From Amphritea atlantica (GTDB taxonomy: Bacteria > Pseudomonadota > Gammaproteobacteria > Pseudomonadales > Balneatricaceae), in assembly GCF_018860855.1 (NCBI RefSeq), contig NZ_JAHKQE010000023.1:62001-126000 (forward strand): a DNA stretch of 64,000 bases, read 5' to 3'. Shown here piece by piece: positions 26,644 to 37,800 of the stretch (positions are counted from its first letter, which is position 1; every line of letters begins with the position of its first letter). The notes beneath the pieces are model-generated. The model made no database searches. It had not been told where the DNA came from and worked only from the letters and a program-made list of their open reading frames with translations. The translations under genes were made by a program, and so were the position numbers.

Positions 26644-27141
26644 ATGAATACAAAACAAAAACGAAAACTCGATAAGATAGACCTGAACATTCTGAAAACC
26701 CTGCAGGAAAACGGTCGTATCAGCTATGTTGATCTCGCTGATATTGTTGGCCTGAGCACCACTCCCTGCATGGAACGGGTGAAACGCTTAGAAAAAGATG
26801 GACTGATTCAGGGCTACTACGCCCGTATAGATCCACAAGCAATGGGCTATGGGATGCTGGTGTTTGTGGAGATATCCCTCTCTTACCAATCCCCCGATGC
26901 GTTTCTTAAGTTTAATAAAGCCGTGGTTTCCCTGCCCTATGTGCTCGAATGTCATCTGGTTTCCGGTGATGCCGATTTCCTGATCAAAGCACGTATTGCC
27001 GACATGTCGGAATACCGCGCCCTATTGGGCGAAATGCTATTAACACTGCCCGGTGTGAAAAACTCAAAGAGTTATATTGTCATGGAAGAGGTTAAAGAAT
27101 CCCTTAGCCTACCGATCAATCCGGTTCAGCCTCGGGGTTAA
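26644..27141 (+). CDS. Lrp/AsnC family regulator of the dad operon
   Basis: The 165-residue protein has the N-terminal AsnC helix-turn-helix (LDKIDLNILKTLQENGRISY, then LSTTPCMERVKRLEKDG) and a C-terminal RAM domain (LVSGDADFLIKA). Size and sequence are typical of Lrp. ATG 26644 is chosen because the protein then starts just before the HTH; 36 upstream codons are in frame but unlike the family. Divergent from dadA with about 170 bp between, as dadR is in Pseudomonas. L-alanine or leucine is the probable effector. Confidence 0.9.
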   Translation: MNTKQKRKLDKIDLNILKTLQENGRISYVDLADIVGLSTTPCMERVKRLEKDGLIQGYYARIDPQAMGYGMLVFVEISLSYQSPDAFLKFNKAVVSLPYVLECHLVSGDADFLIKARIADMSEYRALLGEMLLTLPGVKNSKSYIVMEEVKESLSLPINPVQPRG

Positions 27142-27212
27142 ACCTAATAACGCCATCGGTAACATACGAGGAAACTCAACAGTGGTGATTTTTGATCGGC
27201 AACCGGACTGCC

Positions 27213-28118
27213 TCAGCCCGGTTGACTGCCGACCTCCATCAACCAATCATGTACCGCTTTAATACTCGGATTACTCAATGCCCCATGGGCATAGAGAATA
27301 TAGTAGGCACAACGACATTGCTGCCGACCATAGGGCGCAAATAACCGACCACGGATAATCTCATCGGTTAGCAACGACTCTCGTGCGATGGCCACGCCTA
27401 ACCCAGACTCCGCCGCCTTAATCGCCATATCACCACGGTTAAAATAATGTCCGCGCTCGGTTTCAATATCATTCATACCACTGGCCTGCAACCAATAGCG
27501 CCACTCGGAATCAGGCTCGGCATCTTGCCAAGGCGCGGTATCATGTAACAAAGGTACCCAGTTAAGTGCCCCAGGGGCTTGCCAATCGATATCACTAAAA
27601 TATTCAGGGCTAACCACCGGAAACAGATTTTCATCCATCATCCGCGAATAACTTAAGCCCGGATAATGGCCCACACCGTAATCGATAGCGATATCAAAAT
27701 CACACTGCTGTAGGTCGAGCAGACTTCCCTCGGCAATCATATCGATACGAATATCGGGGTAACGTTTCTGAAAACCACCCAAACGGGGAATAAGCCACTT
27801 AAACACAAAAGAGGGTATTGAACGTAAGCGAACACTGCCCTCTGGATCGACACGTTTAATGCGGCTCAAACAACTTTCTAGACTGAGTAACGCCGGCCTA
27901 ACCGATTCATAAAGCTGCAATCCCTGAATCGTTAACTCTACTTGACGAGTATGACGGATAAACAGTGTCACCCCGACCTGACTCTCAAGGTTTTTTATCT
28001 GCTGACTGACCGCCCCCGGGGTAATGGCTAATTCGCTGGCGGCCTGACTGAAACTCCGTAATCGTGCTGCCGCCTCAAAGGTGCGCATGGCCGCGAGGAT
28101 TTGACTATTGATATGCAT
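27213..28118 (-). CDS. LysR family regulator, probable dsdA activator
   Basis: The 301-residue protein has an N-terminal LysR HTH (RSFSQAASELAITPGAVSQQ, IKNLE) and a substrate-binding domain with the GcvA/AmpR-like feature DFDIAIDYG. It is divergent from dsdA across 135 bp, so it probably responds to D-serine as DsdC does. Identity as DsdC is inferred only from position. Confidence 0.85.
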   Translation of the reverse strand: MHINSQILAAMRTFEAAARLRSFSQAASELAITPGAVSQQIKNLESQVGVTLFIRHTRQVELTIQGLQLYESVRPALLSLESCLSRIKRVDPEGSVRLRSIPSFVFKWLIPRLGGFQKRYPDIRIDMIAEGSLLDLQQCDFDIAIDYGVGHYPGLSYSRMMDENLFPVVSPEYFSDIDWQAPGALNWVPLLHDTAPWQDAEPDSEWRYWLQASGMNDIETERGHYFNRGDMAIKAAESGLGVAIARESLLTDEIIRGRLFAPYGRQQCRCAYYILYAHGALSNPSIKAVHDWLMEVGSQPG

Positions 28119-28253
28119 AGGAATATTTTTTATTGTGTTTTAAATTAGTTAGTCAAACTTAACCATACAATAGAAATGATCGTTTGTTTAGCCAGACTTT
28201 AGACTAGAAAATACCCCACTGCCTATACAAACATAATAAATGCAGAGCACCCT

Positions 28254-29576
28254 ATGAACCCGCTTATTGATACCGCTCTAGGACAATCGCTTCATAAAGG
28301 CGAGCCTCTTCTCTGGTTAAATCCTAACTATCAAGCAGAAGAAGCTCAGTATCCATGCGAATTGTCCCGCAATGATATTGATCAAGCGGATCAACGCCTG
28401 CGACGGTTTGCTCCGCTACTACAACAGCTGTTTCCAGAATTAACATCGCAACAGGGATTAATCGAATCAAAACTACTCCCTGCGCCCCAACTGCAACAAC
28501 AGTATTATCCCCATCTATCAGGCAAGCTAATAATAAAAGCGGATCATGCCTTACCTGTCGCAGGATCGGTTAAAGCTCGCGGCGGTATCCATGAAGTGCT
28601 TTGCCACGCGGAACAGCTCGCCTTAGAAAATAACATCATTCATAGCACTGCGGATGACTACCTCGCCCTACTCAGCCCCGAATGCAAAGCCTTGTTCAGT
28701 CACTATGAGATCGCCGTCAGCAGTACCGGCAACCTAGGGCTCAGTATCGGTATTATCAGCGCGGCGCTGGGTTTCAAGTCAGTGGTGCACATGTCGGTAG
28801 AAGCCAAGCAGTGGAAAAAACAACGGCTACGCGACCGAGGTGTCACGGTTATCGAGCACAGCAATGATTATAGTGCGGCGGTTGAAGCGGGACGCAATGC
28901 CTCCAACGCCGACCCTAGCAGCTACTTTGTCGATGACGAAAACTCCCCCCGACTCTTTCTTGGCTACGCGGTGGCGGCTTTACGGCTGCAACAGCAACTC
29001 GCAGACCAACAGATTGCTGTCGATGCCGAACACCCCCTCTTTGTTTATATACCTTGCGGCGTTGGCGGCGCCCCTGGTGGCATTAACTTCGGCCTCAAAC
29101 AGGTTTTCGGGCCACACGTTCACTGTTTTTTTGCCGAACCGGTCGAAGCGCCCTGCGTTCTTGTAGGTATGCAGGCGGAAGATAAATTGCATCCCGAATC
29201 GGTCTATCAGGTTGGCCTTAATGTAGCTACCGAGGCGGATGGCTTAGCCGTCAGCATGGCCTCTGGTTGGGTCTGTTCGGTCATGGATACTCTCCTGAGT
29301 GGAATATTCACGGTCACCGATGATGAGCTATTTCTCGCCCTATACCAGCTGAAACACAGTGAAGCGATTGAGATAGAACCCTCTGCGGCAGCCGGTTTTT
29401 CTGGCCCTAGCTGGTTAACCCAGACGGCCCAAGGTAAAACCTATCAACAACAGCAACAGCTAACATCGGTTATGGATAATGCAACCCACCTGGTATGGAC
29501 AACCGGTGGATTGTTCGTACCAACACAGGAGATGCAAAAATTTCAACAGCGGGGCGAGCAACTCGCTAACCGCTAA
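28254..29576 (+). CDS. dsdA: D-serine dehydratase
   Basis: The 440-residue PLP enzyme converts D-serine to pyruvate and ammonia. The PLP lysine lies in VAGSVKARGGIHEVL, the phosphate-binding loop in SSTGNLGLSIG and CGVGGAPGG further on. Length matches E. coli DsdA (442). It adds D-serine removal to the nearby L-serine and D-alanine functions. Confidence 0.95.
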   Translation: MNPLIDTALGQSLHKGEPLLWLNPNYQAEEAQYPCELSRNDIDQADQRLRRFAPLLQQLFPELTSQQGLIESKLLPAPQLQQQYYPHLSGKLIIKADHALPVAGSVKARGGIHEVLCHAEQLALENNIIHSTADDYLALLSPECKALFSHYEIAVSSTGNLGLSIGIISAALGFKSVVHMSVEAKQWKKQRLRDRGVTVIEHSNDYSAAVEAGRNASNADPSSYFVDDENSPRLFLGYAVAALRLQQQLADQQIAVDAEHPLFVYIPCGVGGAPGGINFGLKQVFGPHVHCFFAEPVEAPCVLVGMQAEDKLHPESVYQVGLNVATEADGLAVSMASGWVCSVMDTLLSGIFTVTDDELFLALYQLKHSEAIEIEPSAAAGFSGPSWLTQTAQGKTYQQQQQLTSVMDNATHLVWTTGGLFVPTQEMQKFQQRGEQLANR

Positions 29577-29820
29577 AGTATTCACAGCCGCACGGATGAT
29601 GGATCGGTGCGGTGTGATCTTAGGCCAGACCACTTGTCTAGCCTGAGTGATACCGACAGCAACCATGTCGATATCGTTGGAGGAAGAGAGTAAAGAGAGA
29701 GGCTTTCAAGCTCTATCGTGATACTCAGCATCCAGCAAGCGACCGTCATAAACGGTCACCTTCCCAACCGCTGATCATAAGTCTGCCGGTTGGGAACATT
29801 ACAATAATTATGGAGTTCAT

Positions 29821-31173
29821 ATGGAAGCTATTACGTCAATCATCGGCTCGATTAACAGCATTGTCTGGGGTCCGATGATGTTGGTTCTGATTTTAGGTGT
29901 TGGGCTGTTTCTGATGTTGGGTCTGAAACTAATGCCAATTCTCAAACTAGGAACCGGTTTTAAACTATTATGGAGTGGTCGTTCGGCTGAAGGCGAAGCG
30001 GCTAAAGAGGGCGAAATTCCTCCTTTTCAGGCACTGATGACCGCTCTTTCAGCCACCGTCGGTACCGGTAATATCGCGGGTGTTGCCACCGCGGTTTTCC
30101 TCGGCGGTCCTGGCGCACTCTTCTGGATGTGGTGTACAGCACTGGTCGGCATGGCCACCAAGTATGCGGAAGCCGTACTCGCGGTTAAATATCGTGAAGT
30201 TGATGAAGAGGGCAACCATGTCGGTGGCCCGATGTACTATATCAAAAATGGCTTGGGTTCTAACTGGGCTTGGCTGGGTACCGCCTTTGCTATTTTTGGT
30301 TCCGTTGCCGCCTTCGGTATCGGCAATACAGTACAGTCCAACTCTGTGGCCGACGTTATTCAATCGAACTTCGGACTCAATGTTTGGGTCACCGGTCTGA
30401 TTTTGATGATACTGGTGGGCGCTGTTCTGATCGGCGGTATCAAACGCATTGGTAGCGTTGCGGGTGCCTTAGTACCGGTGATGGCCATTGCTTATCTCGT
30501 GGCTGGTTTAACAGTACTGGCGATCAACGCCGATGCCATTCCTGCAGCGCTAAACCTAATCTTCACCTATGCCTTTACTGAGAGTGCCGCTGAAGGTGGC
30601 TTTGCTGGTGCAGCTATCTGGATGGCGATCCGTTTCGGTGTGGCCCGTGGTATTTTCTCCAACGAAGCAGGTCTAGGTTCTGCGCCTATCGCCCACGCGG
30701 CAGCGCAAACAAAAGACCCCGTCCGTCAGGGCTTAGTCGCAATGCTGGGTACCTTTATCGATACTATTTTGATCTGTACCATCACCGGTTTGGTTATCAT
30801 CACCTCCGGCGAATGGACCTCTGGGGTTTCCGGTGCGGCGCTAACATCTGCTGCCTTCTCCCAAGCACTGCCCGGTGTTGGTAACTATCTCGTTGCCATC
30901 TCGCTGGCCATCTTCGCCTTCACCACCATTATCGGCTGGTCTTTCTACGGCGAGCGTTGCGTTGAGTTTCTGTTTGGCATTAAAGCCATCGTCCCTTACC
31001 GCATCCTGTGGATCATTGCTGTACCACTCGGTGCGGGTGTTAGCCTCGATTTCATCTGGCTATTGGCCGATACCCTGAATGCCATGATGGCGATTCCAAA
31101 CTTGATTGCCCTTGCGCTATTAAGCCCAGTGGTATTCAAACTGACCCGTGAATACTTTGCGAAACAAAAATAA
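29821..31173 (+). CDS. Alanine/glycine:cation symporter (AGCS family)
   Basis: The 450-residue inner-membrane transporter has about ten to eleven hydrophobic segments. AGCS signatures include ALSATVGTGNIAGVATAVFLGG (shown in part: ATVGTGNIAGVA), GGPMYYIKNGLG and GIFSNEAGLGSAPIAHAAAQ. It imports alanine or glycine with Na+ and should supply substrate to the glycine cleavage and dad enzymes encoded nearby. GGAG lies 5 nt before the ATG. The 244-bp gap upstream of it shows nothing further. Confidence 0.92.
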   Translation: MEAITSIIGSINSIVWGPMMLVLILGVGLFLMLGLKLMPILKLGTGFKLLWSGRSAEGEAAKEGEIPPFQALMTALSATVGTGNIAGVATAVFLGGPGALFWMWCTALVGMATKYAEAVLAVKYREVDEEGNHVGGPMYYIKNGLGSNWAWLGTAFAIFGSVAAFGIGNTVQSNSVADVIQSNFGLNVWVTGLILMILVGAVLIGGIKRIGSVAGALVPVMAIAYLVAGLTVLAINADAIPAALNLIFTYAFTESAAEGGFAGAAIWMAIRFGVARGIFSNEAGLGSAPIAHAAAQTKDPVRQGLVAMLGTFIDTILICTITGLVIITSGEWTSGVSGAALTSAAFSQALPGVGNYLVAISLAIFAFTTIIGWSFYGERCVEFLFGIKAIVPYRILWIIAVPLGAGVSLDFIWLLADTLNAMMAIPNLIALALLSPVVFKLTREYFAKQK

Positions 31174-31189
31174 CCCATAGGTTATATCG

Positions 31190-31214
31190 AAGGAGGCTAC
31201 GGCCTCCTTTTTTT
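31190..31214 (+). terminator. Terminator after the AGCS transporter
   Basis: AAGGAGGC (31190-31197) pairs with GCCTCCTT (31202-31209) around a 4-nt loop, followed by a run of T. Confidence 0.9.
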
Positions 31215-31432
31215 ATGCTTTCAGTTTACCTAGCCATCACTAAAACCAAAGCAAACAACCGCGATGATCTATTTTTCCGACTACACTTTAACTGAGTTAT
31301 CAGCGATGCCTAGCAATAACCACGCTGAGACGGACGGCAAGCAGATCATCCTTGTCGCTGCCTGAAGCACTTAGCTACCGCATACGCTGATGTATCCACT
31401 GCGTTATTAAGCGGAGGTGAAACAATATCAAT

Positions 31433-32173
31433 ATGGCTAAACAACACTGGATATTACTACGAGGATTATGTCGCGAAAGTCGGCACTGGGGCGCCTTCCC
31501 AGAACAGATGCAAAAACGATTACCCAACACTCAGGTCAGCTGCATAGACCTACCTGGTAATGGCAAACGCTACCGGCACCCCTGCCCGACCTCAGTGAAT
31601 GAATTAATCAATGACCTACACCGTCGGCACCGCCCAGAGCAGCCGGTGTATCTGCTCGGTTTATCTCTAGGGGGTATGATTGCTTACCACTGGATGCAAG
31701 AGTACCCCGATGATCTGCGCGGTATTGTCTTGGTTAACTGTAGCCTGTCCCCTGAGCACAGTTTACCGCTGCGCTTACAACCGAATGCATGGCCAAAAGT
31801 GATACGGGCGATGTTCAGCACCGGTTACCCACGAGAGAAAGCGCTATTTGAGCTAACTTGCGAACGGCAACAGGGTCGTGATGAACTATTAACATTCTGG
31901 CAAATGTATCAATTAGAATACCCACTCAGCTTTAGTAATGTCCGGCGGCAGCTACAACTCGCGGTTAAATGTGGCATTCAGCCTTATCCGCCGAAAAAAC
32001 CCGTGTTACTCCTCAGCGGCGCCAAAGATAAGTTAATTAACCCCCGGTGTTCAGAACAGCTTTCAACCCGCTGGCATATGCCCCATTTTAACCATCCCGA
32101 AGCGGGTCACGACCTGCCCCACGACCAACCCGATTGGTTGATTAAGCAGATCAACGAATGGTTAAAAGAATAA
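31433..32173 (+). CDS. Alpha/beta hydrolase
   Basis: The 246-residue soluble hydrolase has a nucleophile elbow GLSLGGM, a probable acid in GAKDKLI and the catalytic His in AGHDLP. The oxyanion region LLRGLCRESRHWG is early in the protein. It resembles BioH/esterase-like proteins, but the substrate cannot be read from sequence. It stands alone and meets the next LysR gene tail to tail. Confidence 0.8.
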   Translation: MAKQHWILLRGLCRESRHWGAFPEQMQKRLPNTQVSCIDLPGNGKRYRHPCPTSVNELINDLHRRHRPEQPVYLLGLSLGGMIAYHWMQEYPDDLRGIVLVNCSLSPEHSLPLRLQPNAWPKVIRAMFSTGYPREKALFELTCERQQGRDELLTFWQMYQLEYPLSFSNVRRQLQLAVKCGIQPYPPKKPVLLLSGAKDKLINPRCSEQLSTRWHMPHFNHPEAGHDLPHDQPDWLIKQINEWLKE

Positions 32174-32178
32174 GCGAC

Positions 32179-33111
32179 TTATGCCGTGCCGTGAATATGT
32201 TGATTCAGCAACTCCATAAAGAGATCACGAGGCTTATTTAAAGGCCCTGTACGACGACTGATCGCCGCCACCTGTAGATTATAAAACCGCGTATCCGGCA
32301 AGAGCGCGCGCATGCGGCCCCGCATGACCCACTGTTGAGCAAACTTTTCCGCCAAGAAACCAACATAGACGCCCGACAGAATCATGGTCGCCCGCGTTTC
32401 ATAGTAATAGGCTTCAGCTGCTTTGTTCATCTCGCCCAGCTGCATATTCGCTTCTGGGCTTGTCAGTACCCCTGCATGTACCAATTTACAGGATTTTAGT
32501 GCTTCGTTAAGCACCGCCTCATCCTGCTCGTGGAACAATGGGTGACGATCGCCGCAATAAAGCTGCGACCTATCTTTATACATCAGCAGAAAATCCAACC
32601 CTTCAATATCACGATGGTGAGGTATAAAACCGACATCCGCATCACCGTTAATAACGCGCCGTTCGATCTCGCCTAAAGGAGCCGTATCAAAGCTGATATA
32701 CACATCCGGTGCTAATGCAGCAAACTCAGCCAACACCACATCGAGACCACAGCGCTCATCGAGACTGATGGTATCCGAGGTTAAAATCCGAACTTCACCG
32801 GTCATCTGCTGATGCAGCGCATTAACCGTGGAACGAAACTCCGCCAAGCGGGAAAACAGTTGTCGAGTGGCGTTATAGATCGTCAAACCTTCCTCGGTCA
32901 GGGCAAATCCAGAACGCCCCCGTTGACACAGTTTAAGCTTGAGCCGCGCTTCAAGATTGGACATATGTACCGAGATCGTTGAACGGCTGATATTCAATTC
33001 AACCTCCGCCGCCGAGAAACCGCCACACTCAACCACCGTTTTAAAAACCCGCAGCAGGCGAATCTCAAAATCCCCCACTTTGCCCATACTTTGTAGTGCT
33101 TTGCCGACCAT
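32179..33111 (-). CDS. LysR family regulator divergent from a class III aminotransferase
   Basis: The 310-residue protein has a LysR HTH at about 18-75 (GGFSAAEVELNISRSTISVH) and an effector domain. It starts at 33111 or at ATG 33087, eight codons in. It is divergent from the aminotransferase across 217 bp that contain a long inverted repeat, so control of that gene is likely. Effector unknown. Confidence 0.85.
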   Translation of the reverse strand: MVGKALQSMGKVGDFEIRLLRVFKTVVECGGFSAAEVELNISRSTISVHMSNLEARLKLKLCQRGRSGFALTEEGLTIYNATRQLFSRLAEFRSTVNALHQQMTGEVRILTSDTISLDERCGLDVVLAEFAALAPDVYISFDTAPLGEIERRVINGDADVGFIPHHRDIEGLDFLLMYKDRSQLYCGDRHPLFHEQDEAVLNEALKSCKLVHAGVLTSPEANMQLGEMNKAAEAYYYETRATMILSGVYVGFLAEKFAQQWVMRGRMRALLPDTRFYNLQVAAISRRTGPLNKPRDLFMELLNQHIHGTA

Positions 33112-33124
33112 CTGAGCCTCTGAT

Positions 33125-33182
33125 ATAAAGTTTTATAAACACTAAAGTAAGCATTCAATGTTTGTTATTTATAAGACTTTAT
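33125..33182. promoter_or_regulatory. Long inverted repeat in the LysR/aminotransferase control region
   Basis: ATAAAGTTTTATAAA (33125-33139) and TTTATAAGACTTTAT (33168-33182) pair at 14 of 15 positions over a 28-bp spacer. Size and place, starting 14 nt upstream of the LysR gene, fit a LysR-type operator pair. Confidence 0.5.
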
Positions 33183-33328
33183 CACTGACGCTACTATGGC
33201 GCCATAAGGCCATTCAGTTAAACCTTAAAGTCCTCTGCTAAAACTCGGCTTTAATGTTCAACGATTAACCTTCCAGCTGAGCTGACATCAGCAACGGCCA
33301 ATACTAATAACCTAAACAGGGTTTTCTC

Positions 33329-34648
33329 ATGAGCACAAACATCAATATGGATGCGTTCTGGATGCCATATACGGCTAACCGGGACTTCAAAAACGAGCCG
33401 CGTATTATCGAGCGCGCTGAAGGTGTAATGTATTACACCAATGAGGGCCAAGAAATTCTTGATGCCACTGCTGGGCTCTGGTGTGTTAATGCCGGTCATG
33501 GCCGTACCGAGATCGCTGATGCCGTTAGCAAACAGTTGTGCAATCTGGATTATGCTTCACCGTTTAACTTTGGCCATGAGATCGGTTTTGAGTTTGCCAA
33601 CCGCCTCATCAAACATACGCCAGCGTCTCTGAATAAGGTGTTCTTCGCTAACTCCGGTTCAGAAGCGGTTGAGTCTGCCCTGAAGATCGCCCTGCAATAT
33701 CAAAAATCCCGCGGTAAAGGCGGTAAAACTAAGTTTCTTGGTCGTGAACTGGCCTACCACGGTGTTAACTTCGGTGGTATCTCTGTCGGCGGCCTGACAC
33801 CTAACCGTGTTGGCTTTGGCCCACTGCTGCCAACGGATCACCTGCCTCATACACTGGACATCGCTAATAATGCGTTTAGCAAAGGGTTGCCAGAACAGGG
33901 CATCGATAAAGCCGAAGCACTTGAGCAACTGATTAACTTCCACGGCGCTGAGAGCATTGCCGCAGTCATCATTGAACCGATGAGTGGTGCCGGTGGCGTT
34001 ATTATGCCGCCACAGGGTTACCTCAAGCGTATGCGTGACATCTGTGATCAATACGATATTCTGCTGATCTTTGATGAAGTCATTACCGGCTGGGGCCGTT
34101 TGGGTTCAGCCTTTGCTTCAGAAGAGTTTGATGTGGTGCCAGACATGATCACCTCGGCAAAAGGTATCACCAACGGTGCGATCCCTCTGGGTGCGGTATT
34201 CGTTAAAGATGAAATTCACGATCAGATTGTTAATAACGTCGCGGTCGGTGGCATCGAGTTTTACCATGGCTATACCTACTCTGCTCACCCAGTCGCTTGT
34301 GCTGCCGGCTTAGCAACACTGGATATCTATGAGAAAGAAGGTTTGCTCACCCGCGCCAGCGGTGAGATTGGCACTCACTTCGAGAATGCTCTGCATAGCC
34401 TGAAAGATGCACCCAAAGTGATTGATGTACGTAACTACGGACTCGTTGGCGCAGTGCAGTTTGATGCCTCAGTCGCGGCCAATGGCCCCATCGGCTTAGA
34501 CTTCCAGAAAGGCTGTTACAAACGCGGCGTGATGGTGCGTACCATGGGCAACATCGTTGCTTTCTCTCCACCGTTAACTGTTGAAGCGAATCATATTGAC
34601 CAGTTAGTGAACGTGCTACGCGAAACGGCAGAGGATATGTTTGCTTAA
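33329..34648 (+). CDS. Class III aminotransferase, omega-amino acid:pyruvate type
   Basis: The 439-residue PLP enzyme starts MDAFWMPYTANRDFK like omega-amino-acid:pyruvate (beta-alanine) transaminases. It has NSGSEAVESALK, the LLIFDEVITGWGRLG aspartate motif and the PLP lysine in SAKGITNGAIPLGAV. It moves an omega-amino group (beta-alanine, taurine, polyamine or GABA products) to pyruvate. The true donor is uncertain. Divergent from its likely LysR regulator and followed by a strong terminator. Confidence 0.9.
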   Translation: MSTNINMDAFWMPYTANRDFKNEPRIIERAEGVMYYTNEGQEILDATAGLWCVNAGHGRTEIADAVSKQLCNLDYASPFNFGHEIGFEFANRLIKHTPASLNKVFFANSGSEAVESALKIALQYQKSRGKGGKTKFLGRELAYHGVNFGGISVGGLTPNRVGFGPLLPTDHLPHTLDIANNAFSKGLPEQGIDKAEALEQLINFHGAESIAAVIIEPMSGAGGVIMPPQGYLKRMRDICDQYDILLIFDEVITGWGRLGSAFASEEFDVVPDMITSAKGITNGAIPLGAVFVKDEIHDQIVNNVAVGGIEFYHGYTYSAHPVACAAGLATLDIYEKEGLLTRASGEIGTHFENALHSLKDAPKVIDVRNYGLVGAVQFDASVAANGPIGLDFQKGCYKRGVMVRTMGNIVAFSPPLTVEANHIDQLVNVLRETAEDMFA

Positions 34649-34712
34649 TAAATCCCTCCGCTTAAAAGCGAGTTAAACAGTTTTGAAGCTGACCTCTCGG
34701 CTTCAACTTTTA

Positions 34713-34756
34713 CGGACGTCAATCATCGCTAGCATAAGATTGACGTCCGCTTTTTT
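34713..34756 (+). terminator. Terminator after the aminotransferase
   Basis: A 12-bp stem, CGGACGTCAATC (34713-34724) with GATTGACGTCCG (34738-34749), is followed by CTTTTTT. Confidence 0.92.
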
Positions 34757-34840
34757 ATCCGTTTTCATCTGGTTTTATTTATCAGTACTTCGACCAACCC
34801 TTCTACCCAGCTTCAACCAGACCTTCTATCTAGCTTCGAT

Positions 34841-37800
34841 CTAAGTTCGCTGCCCCCGTAGCAACTGTTCAAACGCATCAAGATCCACGGCCTTTGAATA
34901 GAGATAACCCTGACCATAATCGCATCCTAGATCCAATAACAGACGATGCTGTTGTTCGGTCTCAATTCCCTCAGCAACCACCTTAATACCTAAGTTATGG
35001 GCCATCATAATAATCGCTTTACACAACGTATAGGCATCTGATGAAAGGGCGAGATTTTTAACAAAATATTGATCAATTTTCAGATAATCAATATCGTACT
35101 CGCTGATATAAGCCAGACTGGAATAACCCGTGCCAAAATCATCCAAAGCGACTTGCACACCGGCTGCTTTAAAGGCATTCATCTTCTCACGAATTTCAGT
35201 CGAACGACTCATCATCATCCCTTCTGTGATTTCCGCCACCACTGACTGACCCGATAACCCCATCGAACTCAGCTGTTCAAGCCAAGACGATATATTGCTA
35301 TCAAGACTTTCAAACTGTACCGGCGAGATATTGACGCTCAGCTGAAAATCCGGATTGTATTGCTGCTGCAGCATCAATACCGTTTTGGTCGCCTCTTCCA
35401 ACACCCAGCTACCGATCGACAGAATCAGATGCGATTCCTCAGCCGTCGGAATAAACTCATCGGGCATCACTAAGCCCTTTTCCGGATGCTGCCAACGAAT
35501 AAGGGCTTCAGCTTTACAAATAGAGCGATCGGTCATCAACACCTGCGGCTGATAATAAAGGACAAACTGATGCTCTGTTACCGCCCGGCGCAAATCGGCA
35601 ATCAAGCGCATTCTTTTCACCGCTTCTTCTTGCATCTCACGGGTGAAATACTGAAAACAGTTTCGACCATTTTGTTTAGCCGCATACATCGCTTGATCCG
35701 CCGATTTGAGCAGATCATTAGCATTACGACCATCATCCGGATAAAGCGTAATACCAATACTCGCGGTAATGTAGGCGGTTTCTTCACCGAGAAGATAGGG
35801 TAACGATAGTGTCTGCAACAGGTCTTCACAGATAGAATTCACCATATGCATGTTTTTGACCTGGCTGAGGATGACGATAAACTCATCCCCACCTTGGCGT
35901 GCCACGGTATCAACCGAGCGAACACATGATGAGATGCGCGAGGCGACCTGAATTAATAACTGATCACCGATGACGTGACCAAGGGTGTCATTAACCTCTT
36001 TGAACAGATCCAAATCGAGCAGTAAAACAGCGGTCGATAAGCCATCCCGGTCGGTATGCTCAAGCTCTTGGGTAATCCGGTCACCGAGGAGTTTTCGGTT
36101 GGGCAGCCCCGTGAGGATATCCATATGCGCCTGCTGCCAGATCATCTCCTCCGCCTGTTTCTTCTCGGTGAAATCAATAAACATAGCGATGCGTCGAAAC
36201 GGTAGACCCGCCTCGTCATAAACGGTGTTAATCGTTAACCATACGGGGTATATCTCGCCATTTTTGCGCAGATTGTAGATCTCACCTTCCCAGTTTCCTT
36301 CTCGGGTCAACTCTTGCCAAAGAGCCTCATAACCGCCTGTATCTTGATAACCTGATCTGAGTAGGGCTGGGGTTTTACCCACAACCTCGTCAAGACTGTA
36401 GCCCGACGCCTGAGTAAAAGCGGGATTGGCATCCAGAATTAAGCCGTCGGCATCGGTCACTAAAATACTCTCACTCATCGAATGAAAGACCATTGATGAT
36501 AGCTCCAATGACTCATCCGCTTCTTTTTTAGCGGTCACATTACGCACCACCATCACCGACTGGCCAGAGCCCGCTATCCGATTAAGACGCGCTTCAAAAT
36601 ACTTTTTACCACTGGGAAGTTCGAGACTGTATTCCCAACCAACTAATTGCTGGAGATCATTTAACTGTTGCAGATGGCTCATGAAATTAACCGATTCAGG
36701 CATCACCTCACTCATCCGTTTATGCAAAAAATCATCGGGTGAGGCATACAGGTCAGATTCAACATCCGCTTTAAAATCGAGAATAGTGCCCTCTTCATCA
36801 AGTCGAAAATAGAGATCGGGTAACGCCTGAAAAACAGAGTTCAATTCCTCGTTTCGCTCCAACGCTTGCTGCTCAGCTTGCAAACGTTTCTTCGCCATAT
36901 CCTGAAACTGGTGATGTAACTGCATAATTTGAGGTGCCGCCCGGGGCAGCGTTACATCGCTAAAGCGGCCTTGTGACAATAACCGAGTCGCACGGGTCAA
37001 CTGGGACAAAGGGTCAAGAACGCCACGTTTCAACCCTTTTATCGCCATCATCAACACGAGCAACATAACCCCACACATCAGCAATAAACTCAAATACAAC
37101 TGCCGATTAGCCGCGGCAATTTCTTTTTCCACAGGGATACCGATACTCATTGAGATTACTCGACCAGAAGGCGTTTTATAGAGTTCAGCGGAGAAATAGA
37201 CCCGCCTGATACCATCCTGATCCGCTAAAATAGGGCCTTTTTCTTCAGCAGTTCGCTGAGAATACGGTGACACCGGGGTACCAATTTTCTCCCTTATTGA
37301 TGGAAAGTTCGCAATAGTAAAACCCTCAGCATCAGCAATCACCGCCACAGAGCCCGCGGGTAAGCCAGATTCAGCGAGGTATTTACTCCACCAGTTAAGC
37401 GAAATAACCGCCACTACAGCACCAATAATAGCGCCATCATCACCCATCACGGGATAGGAAAAATTAATACTGATCACATCCGCGACCCGGTCTTGTTGAA
37501 ACTCTCCGATAGCAAAGGTGCGGTTCTCAATAGTGCGTTTAAAGTAACCTCGATCGGCCACAGATATAGGTTTTTCAAGAGGAAGCGCACTGCAGATCAG
37601 TTCACCGTCATGACCAGGAACACCCAGATTGATATAGTCAGCGTTCAATTTTAAAATGCTGGCGAGATAAGCAGAACAAGCGGGAGCGGAAGGCTTTTTA
37701 ACCGGTATCGTATCCGCCAATAACTCAAGATAACGGCGAGTATTTTCTACCAACAGTTGTTGATGCAAAACCGAATGCTGGACAACAAAACGAGCCTGCT

